DNA from: Nansenia antarctica
Taxonomy: Eukaryota > Chordata > Actinopteri > Argentiniformes > Microstomatidae
Assembly: GCA_963989245.1 (NCBI GenBank)
Contig: OZ022339.1
Coordinates: 15,546,758-15,610,757, forward strand
DNA: 64,000 nucleotides
Reading direction: 5' to 3'
Positions 1 to 12,582 of this stretch are shown piece after piece; within the stretch, counting starts at the first letter, position 1, and every line of letters begins with the position of its first letter. The notes under the pieces were generated by a model. That model was not told where the DNA came from. It did not search any database and saw only the letters and a program-made list of their open reading frames with translations. The translations under genes were made by a program, and so were the position numbers.

Positions 1-1305
1 CAATTATTTGTGCTAGTTTCCTGCAATTTTACATGTTGTTCATAATAAACCAGCACAAGAAATGAAAATAATTTACATTTTATAAAACAAGAAAACAAAT
101 CAGACAATATATCATATTTATGAAATCTTAATAAACAAATACAGTAGCCTACAGACTCTAAAAGAAAAATTGGCCCCATCAACAGGACTCAGCCCCTTGG
201 TCAGCAGCAGAAAGACCCATGGTCATCATCTTATATACAGTGCATTGCTCATAGATGGCTATCATGTTATACAGTACATACCAGGGTTTTTCCTGGGTCA
301 GAATTTGATTTGATTTGATTTGATTTGATTAATTCATGCTTGCAGTGGAGCCAAGGCCCCACTGAAAAACTGCAGAACTTACATAGATATGACACACAAT
401 ATTAGCAGCACAACAATTACACAACAATTTTCAAGTTAAAAAATATTTCAAGGCGGCAAAGCAAGGGCAGGTAGCAGTCATGGTAGCCATGCTGTATTAT
501 GTGTGAGTCTAGATATTGTCATTGTACAGTCTAACTGCAGTATGCAGGGTTGATGGGCTTGGTGGGTGATTTTGTAACTGCAGTATGCAGAATGAGGGCT
601 TGGTGGGTGATTTTGTCCACATTTTTTTTTGAGGGACCCCCAATTGTTGTATTTGTATTGTAAATTGTAATTATTAATAATTATTATTAATGTACCTGAT
701 TATGTTACAGTAGAGAAACAAAAAACAGTGTGAGACACTGTCATGAGGCCCAACAGTATCATGGTGCAGATATTCAGTTGTGTGTTTAGGTTGAACACCC
801 ATTGCAGCCTGTATCCATACATCAAGTTCATCTTGAAATTCCATAAAACGTTTAATTTTTGGTTCATACCAGTCCGTCTGGTCGTACCCTTTCTCCTCCT
901 CATAAACCATACAAATCCTGTCCTAAGTATGCTCCACTGTTGATGTTAATGTAGGCATTATACTGTTTTAAAACATACTTTGACACGTGTATGTATTCAA
1001 TTCCACACTTGATTTATTAAAAAGCACACACGCACAACTGCTAAACCATGTACATAAATAAACAAAACTGATCAATTAAAGCTTGTTTGTATGTCTTTGA
1101 ACTAAAAGAAAACGTGCATATTTAAAACAATTTGCAACAGTGTTACAACATGAATTAACAATTTCATTGTAAATAATCATAATCATAATCATCAACATCA
1201 AAACAAAAAAGGCTTGAACTATTTAACTTTATGTGTAATGAATCTAAAATATATAAAAGAAAAATATATAATAAAAAGAAAAATATATAATAATTAACTT
1301 TCCCA

Positions 1306-1378
<73 letters not shown>

Positions 1379-2120
1379 TAGATGCACCTGTATATTTTTG
1401 TTCAGTGTAATATCTATAGATGGCGTCACCAGTGTACAGGAAGTAGTGGGCAGGGGCAATAGTTGTCTCATGCTATGCCTGAAGTGATCTTATATACAGC
1501 TGTGAAGGGGTGCGATTCTACTCCACTTTCATCTTTCAGACTTGACAGTCTAATCCAACTTTAAACTGCTATTATGTACAGTATTAGCAAGAACGATAGT
1601 TGGACAGGCTGAAGCAATATTATTCATACTAAAAATAATAATATGAATAACACAACGCATCATAAATACATTCATTAATACAACCGACAATAGTTCATGA
1701 GTTTAGAATTATAAGGCTCTATCTCCGTTTAGGGCAGTTCATAGATATTGAGCGTCAACGTTTTTACATTCCATTATGTTTTATGGGATGGAACCTTTGT
1801 ATTTTAAGAATTACTAACTCAAAAATGTCAACATTAAAAAAAAATAACACCACACAGGCATTAATAAACACCTAATGGATCAGATTATGTAAAAAAAAAA
1901 AAACTCAATTTTGACAAAAATGGAGATAGAACCTTATAATTCTAACGTCACGAGTTCACTATTGATATAGTCCAAAATAGTCAAAGAAACGAAAGAAAGA
2001 AACAAAAACAATTGTTTTTACATTTTGCTACGAGCATTTCTTGACAGGCGAACATGTGGCTAATAGGGGGTCCTATCGGTGCAGGATGTGATAGGTGGAG
2101 ATCTCGTTCCATTGCAGTCT
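1..2120. other. AT-rich intergenic DNA left of vdac2
   Basis: No gene is recognisable here. It contains a short (TTTGA)n run at about 304-331 and a long (AT)n array at about 1309-1375. A duplicated motif around a 'tggtgggtgattttgt' phrase occurs at about 560-620. A small minus-strand ORF at 674-910 is listed separately. Short A/T homopolymers are common. Confidence 0.6.
674..910 (-). other. unassigned small ORF, possible exon or repeat remnant
   Basis: A 78-codon minus-strand ORF with a non-low-complexity N-terminal half: it is charged, has tryptophan in 'DWYEPKIKRF' and 'DVWIQAAMG', and ends with 'TVGPHDSVSHC' before a hydrophobic tail. An in-frame TAG lies five codons upstream of the ATG, so it is not the continuation of a longer open frame on that side. 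I do not recognise the family. The amino-acid balance is more protein-like than its neighbours, but no clear splice pair or promoter supports it. It may be a transposase remnant, a lone exon or chance. Confidence 0.2.
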
Positions 2121-2211
2121 CCTTCAGCTCGCCCTCCAGCCAGTGACGTCCAAGGCCCCACGATCTGAATTAAAGTCACTTTAGTTTACCGCTAGCTTCC
2201 ACTTTTAACCG
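2120..2211 (+). other. vdac2: putative vdac2 5' untranslated exon 1
   Basis: The vdac2 start codon lies only 5 nt after an acceptor at 5280, so at least one non-coding exon must lie upstream. A strong donor (g|gtaagt at 2212-2217) ends a stretch containing a CRE-like 'tgacgtc' near 2143 and no repeats. I infer this is the first exon. Its 5' edge is not defined by the sequence, and the gap to the coding exon (about 3.1 kb) is filled with transposons. Confidence 0.4.
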
Positions 2212-3581
2212 GTAAGTGACAACACCGATATGTTTTTCATAAGTGACATACAAATGCATTGCGGTGCATGGCCGTGCTTTCCTTATATCATGCTTGACGC
2301 ATTGTACCCTAGCTAACCGGTTAGCTTTAACTAGCTAACGAGCTGAACATGCAGAAGGCCTTCAGCTAAGAGACAGGACAGCTCCCTGCTAACAGGCTCA
2401 ACATTGGGATGGCAGATTACATGCAGATTCAATTGACCAGAGAGCTAGCTGCATGAAGTCCTGGTGCATTGACAGTTACAGATCGTGGGTGGCATAATGG
2501 TGTGTGGAAAAAGTAATGCGAAAGTTAGTAGTCTGTTGGGCAATTACAGCTTAGCCAGTTACCCAACCAACCAACCATGCTCCCTCTTATATAGCTGCTT
2601 CATTAGCTAATTGGTTCAATTTGACATTCTAACGTTATGTGAACTGTATAATGACGAATGTGATCATCTGGTTGCAATTGCATTTGCCATGTCGAGCTAA
2701 TGTAGCTAACACTGTCCAAATGGCTTCCCTCTCTTAACCTTGCCCACTTTGTTCTGGCAGATCTTTGCATTGTTGTCGCATTGGTTGCTAGATTGCTGAT
2801 GTTTCCATTCAGTTGCATACAAGTGCCATAGAGCTCCTACTGTCAATCAGTAGATAAGACACCACACACGTCAATTATTGTCTGATGTTGCTCCCCTTAT
2901 GCCAAACAAAAGCAACTGAGTTTAAACTCAAATGTTATTAGATTATTTATGAAAGTGAGACTGTTGACATGTCAATATCTGAACTTCCATGGAGGACTGG
3001 ACATTCCTTGCGGCATAGACTAGGGTGATGGCCAATGTCAAATTGTCACTGTAGTTTATGCAGGCCTATACTTGCTCAGCTGGTATGGCAACTGCAGCTT
3101 GCCACCATCTAAGCAATGTCCTCAACTCCTGTATAATCCTTGGTGTTTAAAAAAAATATTAACCTTGAATATGACAAATTGTTTTGCGATCGTGTAGCCA
3201 ACACCCTTTATCAATGTCCAAGAAAAAGCTTCCTTAACTAAAATAGGAAGACCTTTGAATTGCCTCAATTTTTTTTTTTTTAAATAACCTCCCGTGTATT
3301 GATGGACAGGCAGTGGAATAGCATGCGTGTATATAATATATATTATAGGTTAGATGGGAATGCTTTGCTTACCATGGACCTCTTGGAATGGTTTTCTCCA
3401 CTCTTGAATGAGTCACATAGGTGTGTTCCTGTGGTAGTTAAGATTAGCCAGCTATGCAGAGTCATGCAGTTACACTGGCCACTTATCAAACCCAGGCAGA
3501 TCATCTGCCAGTTGCAAGGAAAGTAATGCACTGGTTGATAGAAATGGTTCCAGGCATGCTACCACACCCATTAATGTGTTA

Positions 3582-3745
3582 CAGGGGCAGTGGTAGCCTA
3601 GAGGTTAGAGAGGTCGGCTACTAATTGGATGGTCGCTGGTTCGATCCCCATCTCAGGAGAGAGCTGCATGTGCCCTTGAGCAAGGCACTTAACCCCTGAT
3701 TGCTCCAGGGGTGCTAACTATGGCTGACCCTATGCCTAGAGCAAA
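3582..3745 (+). mobile_element. tRNA-derived SINE (V-SINE-like)
   Basis: It begins with an A-box-like 'tggtagcctagaggtta' and has a B box 'ggttcgatccc' at about 3639-3649, so the head derives from a tRNA. The body contains 'cccttgagcaaggcactt', a phrase very common in fish SINEs. The family name is a recollection, not a search result. It lies in vdac2 intron 1. Confidence 0.6.
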
Positions 3746-3999
3746 AAATACCAAATTCCAACAATTTACTGACAAGTTGAATGCATTTAAAAATCATTAA
3801 ATGATTAGATAGTACCGGTGCATACCAATACTTAGATAGTATTGGTAAAAAGATCTAATTTAGGCTTAAAGGCCAGGAGGACTTAAGGAGGAGCCCAGCC
3901 CCAAATAATTTGTCAGTCGAGAAAGTTGTCAGCTCCAACTTGCCATCTGTAAGAGAGCAGGAAAGAGCAGCAGGAAAGATCATCGCTGATCCTTCTCAC

Positions 4000-4087
4000 T
4001 AGGGCTGCACGATTAATCGATTTTAAATCGAAATCGCGATTTGAAATTATGCGATTAGCTAATCGCAAAGCCTGCGATTTGCCTGCG

Positions 4088-4122
<35 letters not shown>

Positions 4123-5006
4123 TTTTTTTTTTTTGCTATTTAGCTGACGCTTTTAATCCAAAGCGATTTACAATTACGAATTACAGGGACATTCCCCCTG
4201 GAGTAACTGAGGGCTAAGTGCCTTACTCAAGGGCACACTAGTAGTGGTGTGGTTTCAGGCGGGATTTGAACTCACACAACCTTCCGATCACAAGTCCAAC
4301 TCACTAGACCACCACTACCCGTATGGGATACGTCATACAGCGCGTCGGATTCAACGTCAATGAACGTCAACGTCAATGAACGTCAACAATGAACGTCAAC
4401 AATGAACGTGAACGTCAATGAACGTCAACGTCAATGAACGCACACCAACAACATCGCACGTGAAACGCCCACGTTTCGGTAGCTAGCAATAGCAACATTC
4501 ATGGTGGATAATGGCTTCAGCAGAAGTAGTTTGATGGTATCATGTGGTAATGCTCTCTGAAAATAGATAGATTCATCCAATCACCTGCCAAGTATTTTTT
4601 GAAAGTACCTGCCCTTTTCCAAACAGCTTCCAATTAAGCTTTCCTAGATGGTTGTGTGAAACAAACCACCTGAGTCAGGTTAGTAATGCTCCATCACATG
4701 TTTTAATCTGAAGCTTGATTTTAAAGCAACCCAACTTTAAAGCAACCCAATGTAAGTTTAGTTCTTTCACTCGTAGCTCGGGCTGTGGGGGTGCTAGAGG
4801 AGGGAGCCTCTAAGTCCCCTGAAGACGTACAAACAAACTGCACGTTGATACGACCTTCCTAGCCGGAGATATGGCCACACTTTACAAAAACGTTTTTTTT
4901 TTTTTTTTTTTGCTATTTAAAAAAATAATAATCGCAAATTAATCGCAATCGCGATATCTGTCCAAATAATCGCAATTCGATTTTTTCCCCAAATCGTGCA
5001 GCCCTA
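4000..5006. mobile_element. hAT-type non-autonomous transposon with perfect 8-bp target duplication
   Basis: The ends are inverted repeats (left tagggctgcacgatt, right its complement) followed inward by AT-rich 'aatcg/cgatt' repeats. The flanks carry the identical 8-bp cttctcac at 3992-3999 and 5007-5014, the signature length for hAT. There is no transposase ORF. Inside it holds poly-T tracts, a nested SINE-like repeat (about 4131-4320) and a tandem 'aacgtcaatg' run (about 4353-4445). It sits in vdac2 intron 1. Confidence 0.85.
4131..4320. repeat. interspersed repeat, copy 1 of a family seen again at 5654
   Basis: It contains 'gacgcttttaatccaaagcg', 'gggacattccccctggagta' and 'agggctaagtgccttac'. 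The same blocks occur at about 5654-5776 and, as a short tail, near 22417-22470. This is a common fish short interspersed repeat. It is nested in the hAT element, so it inserted later or was carried with it. Confidence 0.65.
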
Positions 5007-5285
5007 CTTCTCACCCCGTCACCACCTCTCCCAAAGACTTCCATCCGGCCTCACGAACAAGTCCCCTACCTGTTGTTGTTGTTTTATGTCCTATGCACCA
5101 ACCTCACCAAGTCAATTTCCTGTATGTGAAAATATACTTGGCAACAAAAAGAATTCTGATTCTACTTTGAAGATTTTGCATTTTGTTACCTTGTTTTCAG
5201 ACTTGGTTGTGCAGGTTTGTTTTTAAAAAAAATAAGGCCATTTTGTTATGGATAATATTTTCATTTTTCTACCTCTGCAGGTAGA

Positions 5286-8200
5286 ATGGCTGTGCCTCCA
5301 TCATATGGTGATCTGGGAAAATCTGCCAAGGACATCTTCAACAAAGGCTATGGTACGTACCAGCTGTACTGAAGTGTTATAAAAGACTGGGATAACCAGT
5401 GGTAGGCAGGTCAACCCTGTTTTGACGATTTCTGGGAAATAACATTAAAACTGTAAAATCATAATATGTAACAATAGTATTTGCATCAAAAAGCAAATTT
5501 AAATCTCAAACTCACTCTAAAACAGCACTTTATATCCTTAAAATAATGATTTTGATTTCTCGCTACGATTCCTGTTTTCTTCCTGTTCGCCGGGTCAGTT
5601 GCCCATTTCAATACAACGTTTTTTGTTATTCAACTGTTCAGTCATTTAGACAATATAATAATAATAATAATTTTGCCATTTAGCAGACGCTTTTATCCAA
5701 AGCGACTTACAATTACGAATTACAGGGACATTCCCCCTGGAGTAACTGAGGGCTAAGTGCCTTACCCAAGGGCACACTAGTATACACACAATATAGAGAT
5801 ATATATACACAGTAAAATTAACAGATTTAAATATTATGTTTGATTAGCTTCCATTTACGTTAAACCAGACCTGAAAACCGCTAACGCAACAAAAAGCTCT
5901 TCACCACCTAGCGGCAGACAGGTTTGAATTCTGAGTGAAGCAGTCTCACTGGAATGAATGGAAATCATTCATAATATTGATCAAGCTATTTCATCTTCTC
6001 TTTTCAAGAGCATTTATTTTTCTCTATATGCCCATTTTAGCTAGTCTTGGACTTAATATACGCCACTATATATTACTTATGGTATTTCTAAATATCACAC
6101 ACATGCAGTGTTGCCCCTCTGACAGCAAGTGGATTCCCACAACTTGGATCTGAATCTGTCTCATTATGTCTGAGGCATTCATAAGCTTTTTGAAGATAAA
6201 ATATATTTATAAACATGCCTTTAGTTCAAATAGAGTACAGAGGTACATGTCTACTTTAAGATCCTGAATGAAAATGGTGCATACTGTATGTACACACACT
6301 CTCTGGCCACATCATTAGGTACGGGTTGGACCCCCTTTGCTCCATATTGACATTATAGCATCACGCAGTTGCTGCAGATTTGTTGACTGCACATCCATGA
6401 TGCGAATCTCCCGTTCCACCACATTCCAATTGTGCTTTATTGGATTGAGATCTGTCATGAATTGTCTGAATTGTCATGTTCAACAAACCCGTTTGAGATG
6501 ATGTGAGCTTTTTTAGTTACTGTTGCCGTTCTATCAGCTCGAACCAGTCTGGCCATTCTCCTCTGACCTCTGAAATACTCAAACCAGCCTGCCTGGCACT
6601 AACAACCATGCCATGTTCAAAGTCACTTAAATCACCTTTCTTCCCCATTCTGATGCTTGGTTTGAACTTCAGCAGATCGTTTTGACACTGTCCACATGCC
6701 TAAATGCATTGAGTTGCGAGCAGTTGAAAAGGTGTACCTAATGAAGTGTACCCAGCTCGAAAGCGGGACTATTGCAAAGTATGCTGTACAGAAATGTTCC
6801 GGCTGTTATGTTGCAGCCTGGCTAGCGTGGCTCTGAGTGAGAGGGTTTTGCTGGGCGAAATGCCCCAAACCCAAAATGTTAGACAAGACATTGACCAAGA
6901 CACTCATATAAAATTTGGCTTGTGGGATTTTAATTCCACAGCTGGCCATCGAGGTCAAAGTAAAGCAAAAATTATTCTGCTCAACTGCTTTTTGTTGGCC
7001 TAGACAATGATAGAATATTCTTTGCTTCCTATTTTTAGGCTTTGGCCTGGTGAAACTTGATGTCAAGACCAAGTCTGCCAGTGGTGTGGTAAGTTGTTAA
7101 CTTATAACTGCAGAGACAGACATGTGTAATAACGACATGATAACATATGCATGTTGTTTAATGCCGCATTGTGTTTATTAACCCTTTGTTCTGTTGTCTT
7201 ATACAGGAGTTCAAGACCGCTGGTTCCTCCAACACTGACACCAGCAAAGTGGCAGGCAGCCTGGAGACCAAATACAAGAGGTCTGAGTACGGCCTGACCC
7301 TCACAGAGAAGTGGAACACTGACAACACCCTGGGAACAGAGATCACTGTTGAAGACCAGGTGTGAAAACCTCATTGTTTAGTTGCACAATCCACATTTTA
7401 TTCAATGAGGTTTGATTCAAACTAAATGACACTGTCATACTGTATGATATATTTTAATGTTTGCTATTTGTAATTGAAGTATGTTTTATATGTTAAATGT
7501 TATTTGTAATGTATGTTTTAAATGTGGACCCCACTAAAAGTAGCTCATGCCTATGGGTATAGCTAATGGAGATCCTTACTATAAATAAACAATAAATAAA
7601 TAAACACTGCTCTATTATATATATAGAGAGAGCTCAATTCTATGAACATTCAATGTAGCCCAGACACTGTAGATATTTAGTAGCTCTTTGTTCATGTTTC
7701 CGTCAGATTGCCAAGGGCCTGAAGCTGACCTTCGATACAACCTTCTCGCCAAACACGGGGTAAGGATATTGACTATTGCCAACGCAGAGGCCTGCAGTAA
7801 TACTCGAGCTTTCCTTGCCTGTTCTAGTAGGCTCTATGGTATAGATACATGGCCTCCCTATACGGCTGGCGTTGGCAACATGATCCATGCTGCACATGCT
7901 TGTGGGTGCTAGAGGTTGGGGTCACGGTCAAATGAGCCTTGTCCTAATATGGAACACCTTGTCAGAGAGGTATCAGAATTATTATGAGCTTGTTGTTTCT
8001 CATGGCCTTCCCAGAGGCCCAGCCAGACCACGTAGTATTGGCTTTCTGCGAAGTGTAAATCATGTGAGGAATATGACACGTGCCCAGCGGAGGTGTCTCC
8101 TTTCGTGTTGTGGGGGAGGGAGGGGGGAGGGAGGTTGGGGGGTGGGTGGGAGGAGTCTTCACGTTGACCCTGCATGTCCATTCATGGTTAATAGCATCAT

Positions 8201-10479
8201 GCTGCTCATGCTAGCTGTTAATAACTGGGCTCAGTAGCATTACCACAGAGTCTAGTCATTTCTCCCTAATGCTGCGGTGTCTGTGTCAGTGCACTGTGGT
8301 TATGTGTGAAAAGGCATGACTTAAGAATTATTGTAGTGAGGACTGTCAAATATGAATCATGAATACAGAAAATGATGTTAAAGCAGGGTAGAAAGTAACC
8401 AATTGTTGTTTTTTTCTCACCCATCAACAGCAAGAAGAGTGGCAAAGTTAAGACTGCCTACAAGCGTGAGTTTGTCAACCTCGGCTGTGACATCGACTTT
8501 GACTTCGCCGGCCCTGCCATCCATGGAGCTGCTGTTGTCGGTTATGAGGGCTGGCTCGCCGGCTACCAGATGACCTTTGACACTGCCAAGTCTAAGATGA
8601 CCCAGAACAACTTCGCCGTGGGATACAAGACTGGAGACTTCCAGCTGCACACCAATGTGTAAGTAAGAGGGAGTGGCAGGGAACAAAAGTTCAAAGTTTG
8701 AGCATTAAAGCGTGACAGTTCATAAAAAATATTTTCTTGTATTAGCATTATCAATGTCTACCCACAAAGCACACTTTTGGTTGTAAATGATCCCATCATC
8801 GGTATGAACAGTAATTGCACTAGAAAAATAAGAACTGACATTAAAATGTTTTGGGCAGTCAAATATTGAAGCATACCACATAGTTTTAGCGACTTTGTGT
8901 CCTTTGTGCAAACCATCTGTTGTTTTGGGTGATAGGCAATGAATCTGGGGTAGGTGTGTGTTTATGTTTGGAGGCCATTTGGGGACTGACTCATGGCCCA
9001 GATACATTTGTATAGGTGACCCAAGGCACAATCAGAGGGGTTCAAATCAATGAATTATTCATCGAATAGAAATGACACGCTGTCCTGCTCCTGTCGTCCC
9101 TCTGCAGTAACGATGGGGCCGAGTTCGGAGGCTCCATCTACCAGAAAGTGAGCGACAAGCTGGAGACGGCGGTGAACCTGGCCTGGACCTCCGGCAGCAA
9201 CAGCACACGCTTCGGCATCGCAGCCAAGTACCAGCTGGACAAGGACGCCGCCATCAGCGTGAGTACCACAGATCCATACCAGAGGGGCAGCTGTACTGGG
9301 TGTTAATAGTGTCATGTATCATTAGGTGGCTCAAACCTCATTAGGGAAGAAAATCCAGATCTTTGGGTAGCTTCTTCATCAGAATCTACTACAACCTGTT
9401 ATTGGGGAATAACTAAGGGTGTGTTCTCACTAGAACATTTGCTTCACTTGGAATCGGAGTTTAGGATCAAATTCGCTTTGCTCTGCGTCGTTTGGAGCTG
9501 TGAGAACGCGCATTCGAAGTCGCTCCCGGAGAAAACAACGAATGCTCCGCTTGAAAAGGGTGGTTTCGCTCCGATTAGAAACAACGCATCGAGGCTGTCC
9601 ATAGGAAAACAACAGTGCATGCGTGTTGATCTGGATAAGAGTGGGACGAACGGGCAATTTTCAATTTTTCTGACCAGTCAACTACCATGTCTGTTGCTTC
9701 GATTGCGTATGTTACTTCGTTTACGGGCTGTGAGAACGCAAATCAGAGAAATAATTTATGCAACAATGTTGCAATCTCATCCACTTGCTCCGGGTCCTGA
9801 TTCAGACTTTCATGTGAGAACATGACCTAAGGCTATGTATCATATCTAAAGTGGCTTCTACTTGTGTCGTTTCCCTTGTCCTCTCTGATGTGACATAACC
9901 AGCCAGGTGAAAGCCCCCCCCCCTGTGGTATCTACCATGTTGTGTTCACCCGTCATGCTTTCTATTCAGTGTGAATAAATAAGAGAGGAGAGGAAGCCAT
10001 GCTAGCCCATTGAGATGCAGCCAATGATTTTAATTGGGTGGGATGGAGATTATTGTGCTGGATTGTAGCAAAAGACATGGCGTTAAGATGCATTTGTGTT
10101 TTGGGCTTCGTAGGCTAAAGTGAACAACACCAGCCTTGTTGGCGTTGGCTACACCCAGACGCTCAGACCAGGTAAGATATTATTTATAGAATTATAATAT
10201 ATAATGATATATTATCATTATAATACATAAACACACTGGCTCGGTTGGTAGAACATGGCCCTAACAACACTTAGGTTGTGGGTTTGATTCCCGCTGGGAC
10301 CATATATACTGGAGAAAAAAACCCGTAAACTTTTGATAAACCAATCAGCTGAATTGCATATTTACATGTCCTCTCTCATCTCTGCAGGTGTGAAACTCAC
10401 CTTGTCGGCGCTGGTTGATGGAAAGAGCATCAACGCTGGAGGCCACAAGCTGGGTCTGGGGTTGGAACTGGAGGCCTAA
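5286..10479 (+). CDS. vdac2: voltage-dependent anion channel 2 (mitochondrial porin)
   Basis: Nine coding exons: 5286-5352, 7039-7088, 7207-7359, 7707-7759, 8431-8658, 9108-9258, 10114-10171 and 10388-10479, where the first exon carries 5 nt of 5'UTR (that is eight coding segments plus the upstream UTR exon). All introns are GT-AG, phases agree, and the spliced product is 283 aa, the standard VDAC length. It starts MAVPPSYGDLGKSAKDIFNK, the N-terminal helix that lies inside the 19-strand beta-barrel, and ends GLGLELEA. The VDAC signature region (GYEGWLAGYQMTFD, KYQLDKDAA) is present. Family knowledge: it moves ATP/ADP and metabolites across the mitochondrial outer membrane and binds hexokinase and Bak. 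The MAVPPSY start and overall identity favour VDAC2 over VDAC1/3. Introns 1, 2 and 6 hold transposons. No frame damage is visible. Confidence 0.97.
5654..5776. repeat. interspersed repeat, copy 2 (truncated)
   Basis: This is a near-identical partner of the 4131-4320 repeat, preceded by (aat)n. It stops after 'aagggcacactag', where the first copy continues for about 80 nt more. It lies in the second vdac2 intron, between the first and second coding exons. Confidence 0.65.
6290..6751 (-). mobile_element. internally deleted Tc1/mariner-like element
   Basis: The termini carry 'cattaggtac' at the left and 'gtacctaatgaagtgta' at the right, with TA at both edges, typical of a widespread fish Tc1-like family. 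On the minus strand the start of a transposase reading frame is visible ('ATG GGG AAG AAA GGT GAT' near 6640-6645), and the C-terminal coding region remains near 6340-6450. The central coding part is missing, so it cannot be functional. It is in vdac2, between the first two coding exons. Confidence 0.75.
9417..9830. mobile_element. TIR element 'GTTCTCAC' family, copy 1
   Basis: Imperfect terminal inverted repeats (left gggtgtgttctcact, right ending gtgagaacatgac) enclose a non-coding body with several 'gtgagaacgc' motifs. A second copy is at 52331-52796. This copy lacks a roughly 50-bp block present in the second. It sits in vdac2 intron 6 of the coding region, well away from splice sites. 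The superfamily is not resolved. Confidence 0.7.
10232..10310 (+). mobile_element. short tRNA-derived SINE fragment
   Basis: A tRNA-like A box ('ggctcggttggtagaacatgg') and B box ('gggtttgattcccg') are spaced as in a tRNA-derived SINE. It is in the last vdac2 intron, about 80 nt before the terminal acceptor. Confidence 0.55.
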
Positions 10480-11455
10480 GTGTTCCTCGTGGCGAAGGGA
10501 ACGAGGGAATATCAGAAGAATCTGGCCTTAATTGTATTTCCAACTCAAGCCCCAGGAAGAGTAGCAGATGCTTTGCATCAGCTAATGGGGCTCATAACCA
10601 ATCAAATCAAAACAAATCAAACCAGCAAGGGAATATCAGCAAGGGATTATGTTCAAAGGCTGCTACAACAACAAACTGTCATTTTCCAGTACCGTTTTCA
10701 GACGGTGCTTCTATCATGGGTACATGTACATTCTGCTTTGTAGCTGTTTCCATTAAAAATACATTTGTTGTGGGTCGATAATTTATACATCTTCTGTGTT
10801 TGTATCTATCCAATACTGCCATGACAATGAAATCATGTATACATCTTTCTTCCAGTGTTATCACCTGGGCTCCTTTGTGTTAACCCTTGACATTCAGTTT
10901 TGCGCGGGGTGCTTGGTCATACCTACCCACGTTTTACAATCATCTGATAGTCCTCAGTCTTCTGAACACATTTTTATTTGTAACCAACCAAGTTATTCAG
11001 AACACTAGGCTTCTTTCACTATTTATGTACTGTTGTACCTTTTCTTTCCTTCCCACGCGCAACGACAAGCTGTGTTGTACCATTCTGCTTTTTGTGTCGG
11101 CTGTCATGGTTTGAGATGTGTTTGAGATCAAAGCTGTACATTAAGCCCTCCCTTGAACAGTTTGGGGGCTTAAATAGAGAGAATCTGTTTAAGCATCGGA
11201 GCCTGGTGTTCTTGGTGGACCTGGCAGGCTTCTGTGTTTTCTGCTTTGCAGATGACATCGGGGAGGGGGGGGGGTTAAGGTTCACGGTAATGCCAAACTG
11301 GACAATGTTCAGATGTGGTGTAAGTAAGTTCCATATAGGCTCTCCCATTGACACCATCTTGCCACTTGGGCGGCTGAGACATTGCTCACAGGAAACCTGG
11401 GAGGTCCTTATATGTATGTTTAACTTTTCAATAAAGTCTTTGAACTCCACAAATG
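10480..11455 (+). other. vdac2: vdac2 3' UTR with polyadenylation signal
   Basis: After the TAA at 10477-10479 comes about 950 nt without splice signals or another gene. It ends with a canonical AATAAA at 11430-11435. An earlier weaker signal (attaaa near 10752) could give a short isoform. The exact cleavage site is inferred. Confidence 0.6.
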
Positions 11456-12375
11456 CTTTGATTTATTAACTGGTGATCAACCCAATCTATGTATTTCATG
11501 TAATTCTAAATGCATTGTTATGCATCTCATTCAAGTGAAAGCTATTTTCAATTCATCTATATTATAAAGATGCTTGATGCATGTATGTGTCCCAAGTCTA
11601 CACTTTTCTCTGAAGTCTTCACTGTTGTATACGTTTGCTCCACATGTATTTTATAGAAGGAAGCATGATTTGAGTACTTCCAGTACCACCAGTCCATTCC
11701 TTTTAACTCAAGGTTTAGAATCACTAGGTGCGTTTCCAGAAAACATTTCGAGGTGATTAGCATCAGTTTGAGATGATTCGCATGAGAAGTTTTATGGAAA
11801 CGGCTTGATTCGCTGCGAAAACTCGATGCCAATCACCTCTAATTCGCACAAAGTTGATACGCTCGCTTGAGGTGGTTTTTGCCTAATGCCAATCACCTCT
11901 TATTCGCATCAAGTTTTATGGAAACGGGTCATTCGAATAAACTCTGATGTAGCGAATTTCAACTCACTTGACTCAGCTGTTTCTGCTGTCTGCGTCTCCC
12001 TGGGTATTCCCGTACGCGTGATGAAGTGGTGATGAAGTCCTCACGTCAGGGTAAATTGTAGAGAACTGGGACACAAAAATGAAGTCTACAAAAAAGTCTC
12101 CACCTCACATGGGTAACCTTGGAAACTAGTGTAGAAAGCAACGGTGGGGAAACAAGCTCAATCAAACATTTAAGTGATTCAGCAGGGTTTCATTTTGCGC
12201 CATAACAAAGTTTATGAATTTGGATAGAGGTTCACCTTACTGGATGTACATGTCTATAAATAAAGATAGATATAGGCTATTGCAGTTTTATGAGTGGCAG
12301 GCTTAACCTAACTGTGTAATGTAATGCATACTAGTACAGATGAAATATAGCAAGTAACAACATCTGAAAACATAC
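11456..12375. other. vdac2 / neurofilament tail-to-tail spacer with a degraded TIR repeat
   Basis: No gene. At about 11728-11932 there is a MITE-like unit with ends 'ggtgcgtttccag' and 'ttttatggaaacgg' (inverse of each other with mismatches) and internal copies of 'tgccaatcacctct'. The remainder is unremarkable AT-rich DNA. Confidence 0.5.
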
Positions 12376-12392
12376 ATAATCTTTGAATTGCT

Positions 12393-12398
12393 TTTATT
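12393..12398 (-). terminator. neurofilament gene polyadenylation signal
   Basis: AATAAA on the minus strand. It lies about 470 nt beyond the TGA at 12861 and 185 nt beyond the TAA at 12583 that ends the last coding-like shifted frame, so the transcript should include that stretch. Confidence 0.6.
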
Positions 12399-12582
12399 TC
12401 ACAGCCCATACAGTCACCCCCATTCACATCATTGGGGCAGAAGAAAATAGATCCAGCAAAATACAGCTTTTTGATTTTTTACATTCAATATTACAGTATA
12501 TTTATGCTTCAAATATGTATGATTCATAACAACTTTCAGTTGAATAAGGTCAAGCAATTGCAAAACAGGGATTCATATTGAA

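Noticed and set aside
3582..3660. tRNA gene
   Set aside because: It has A and B boxes but does not fold as a full tRNA and continues into a SINE body; the same applies to 10232-10310.
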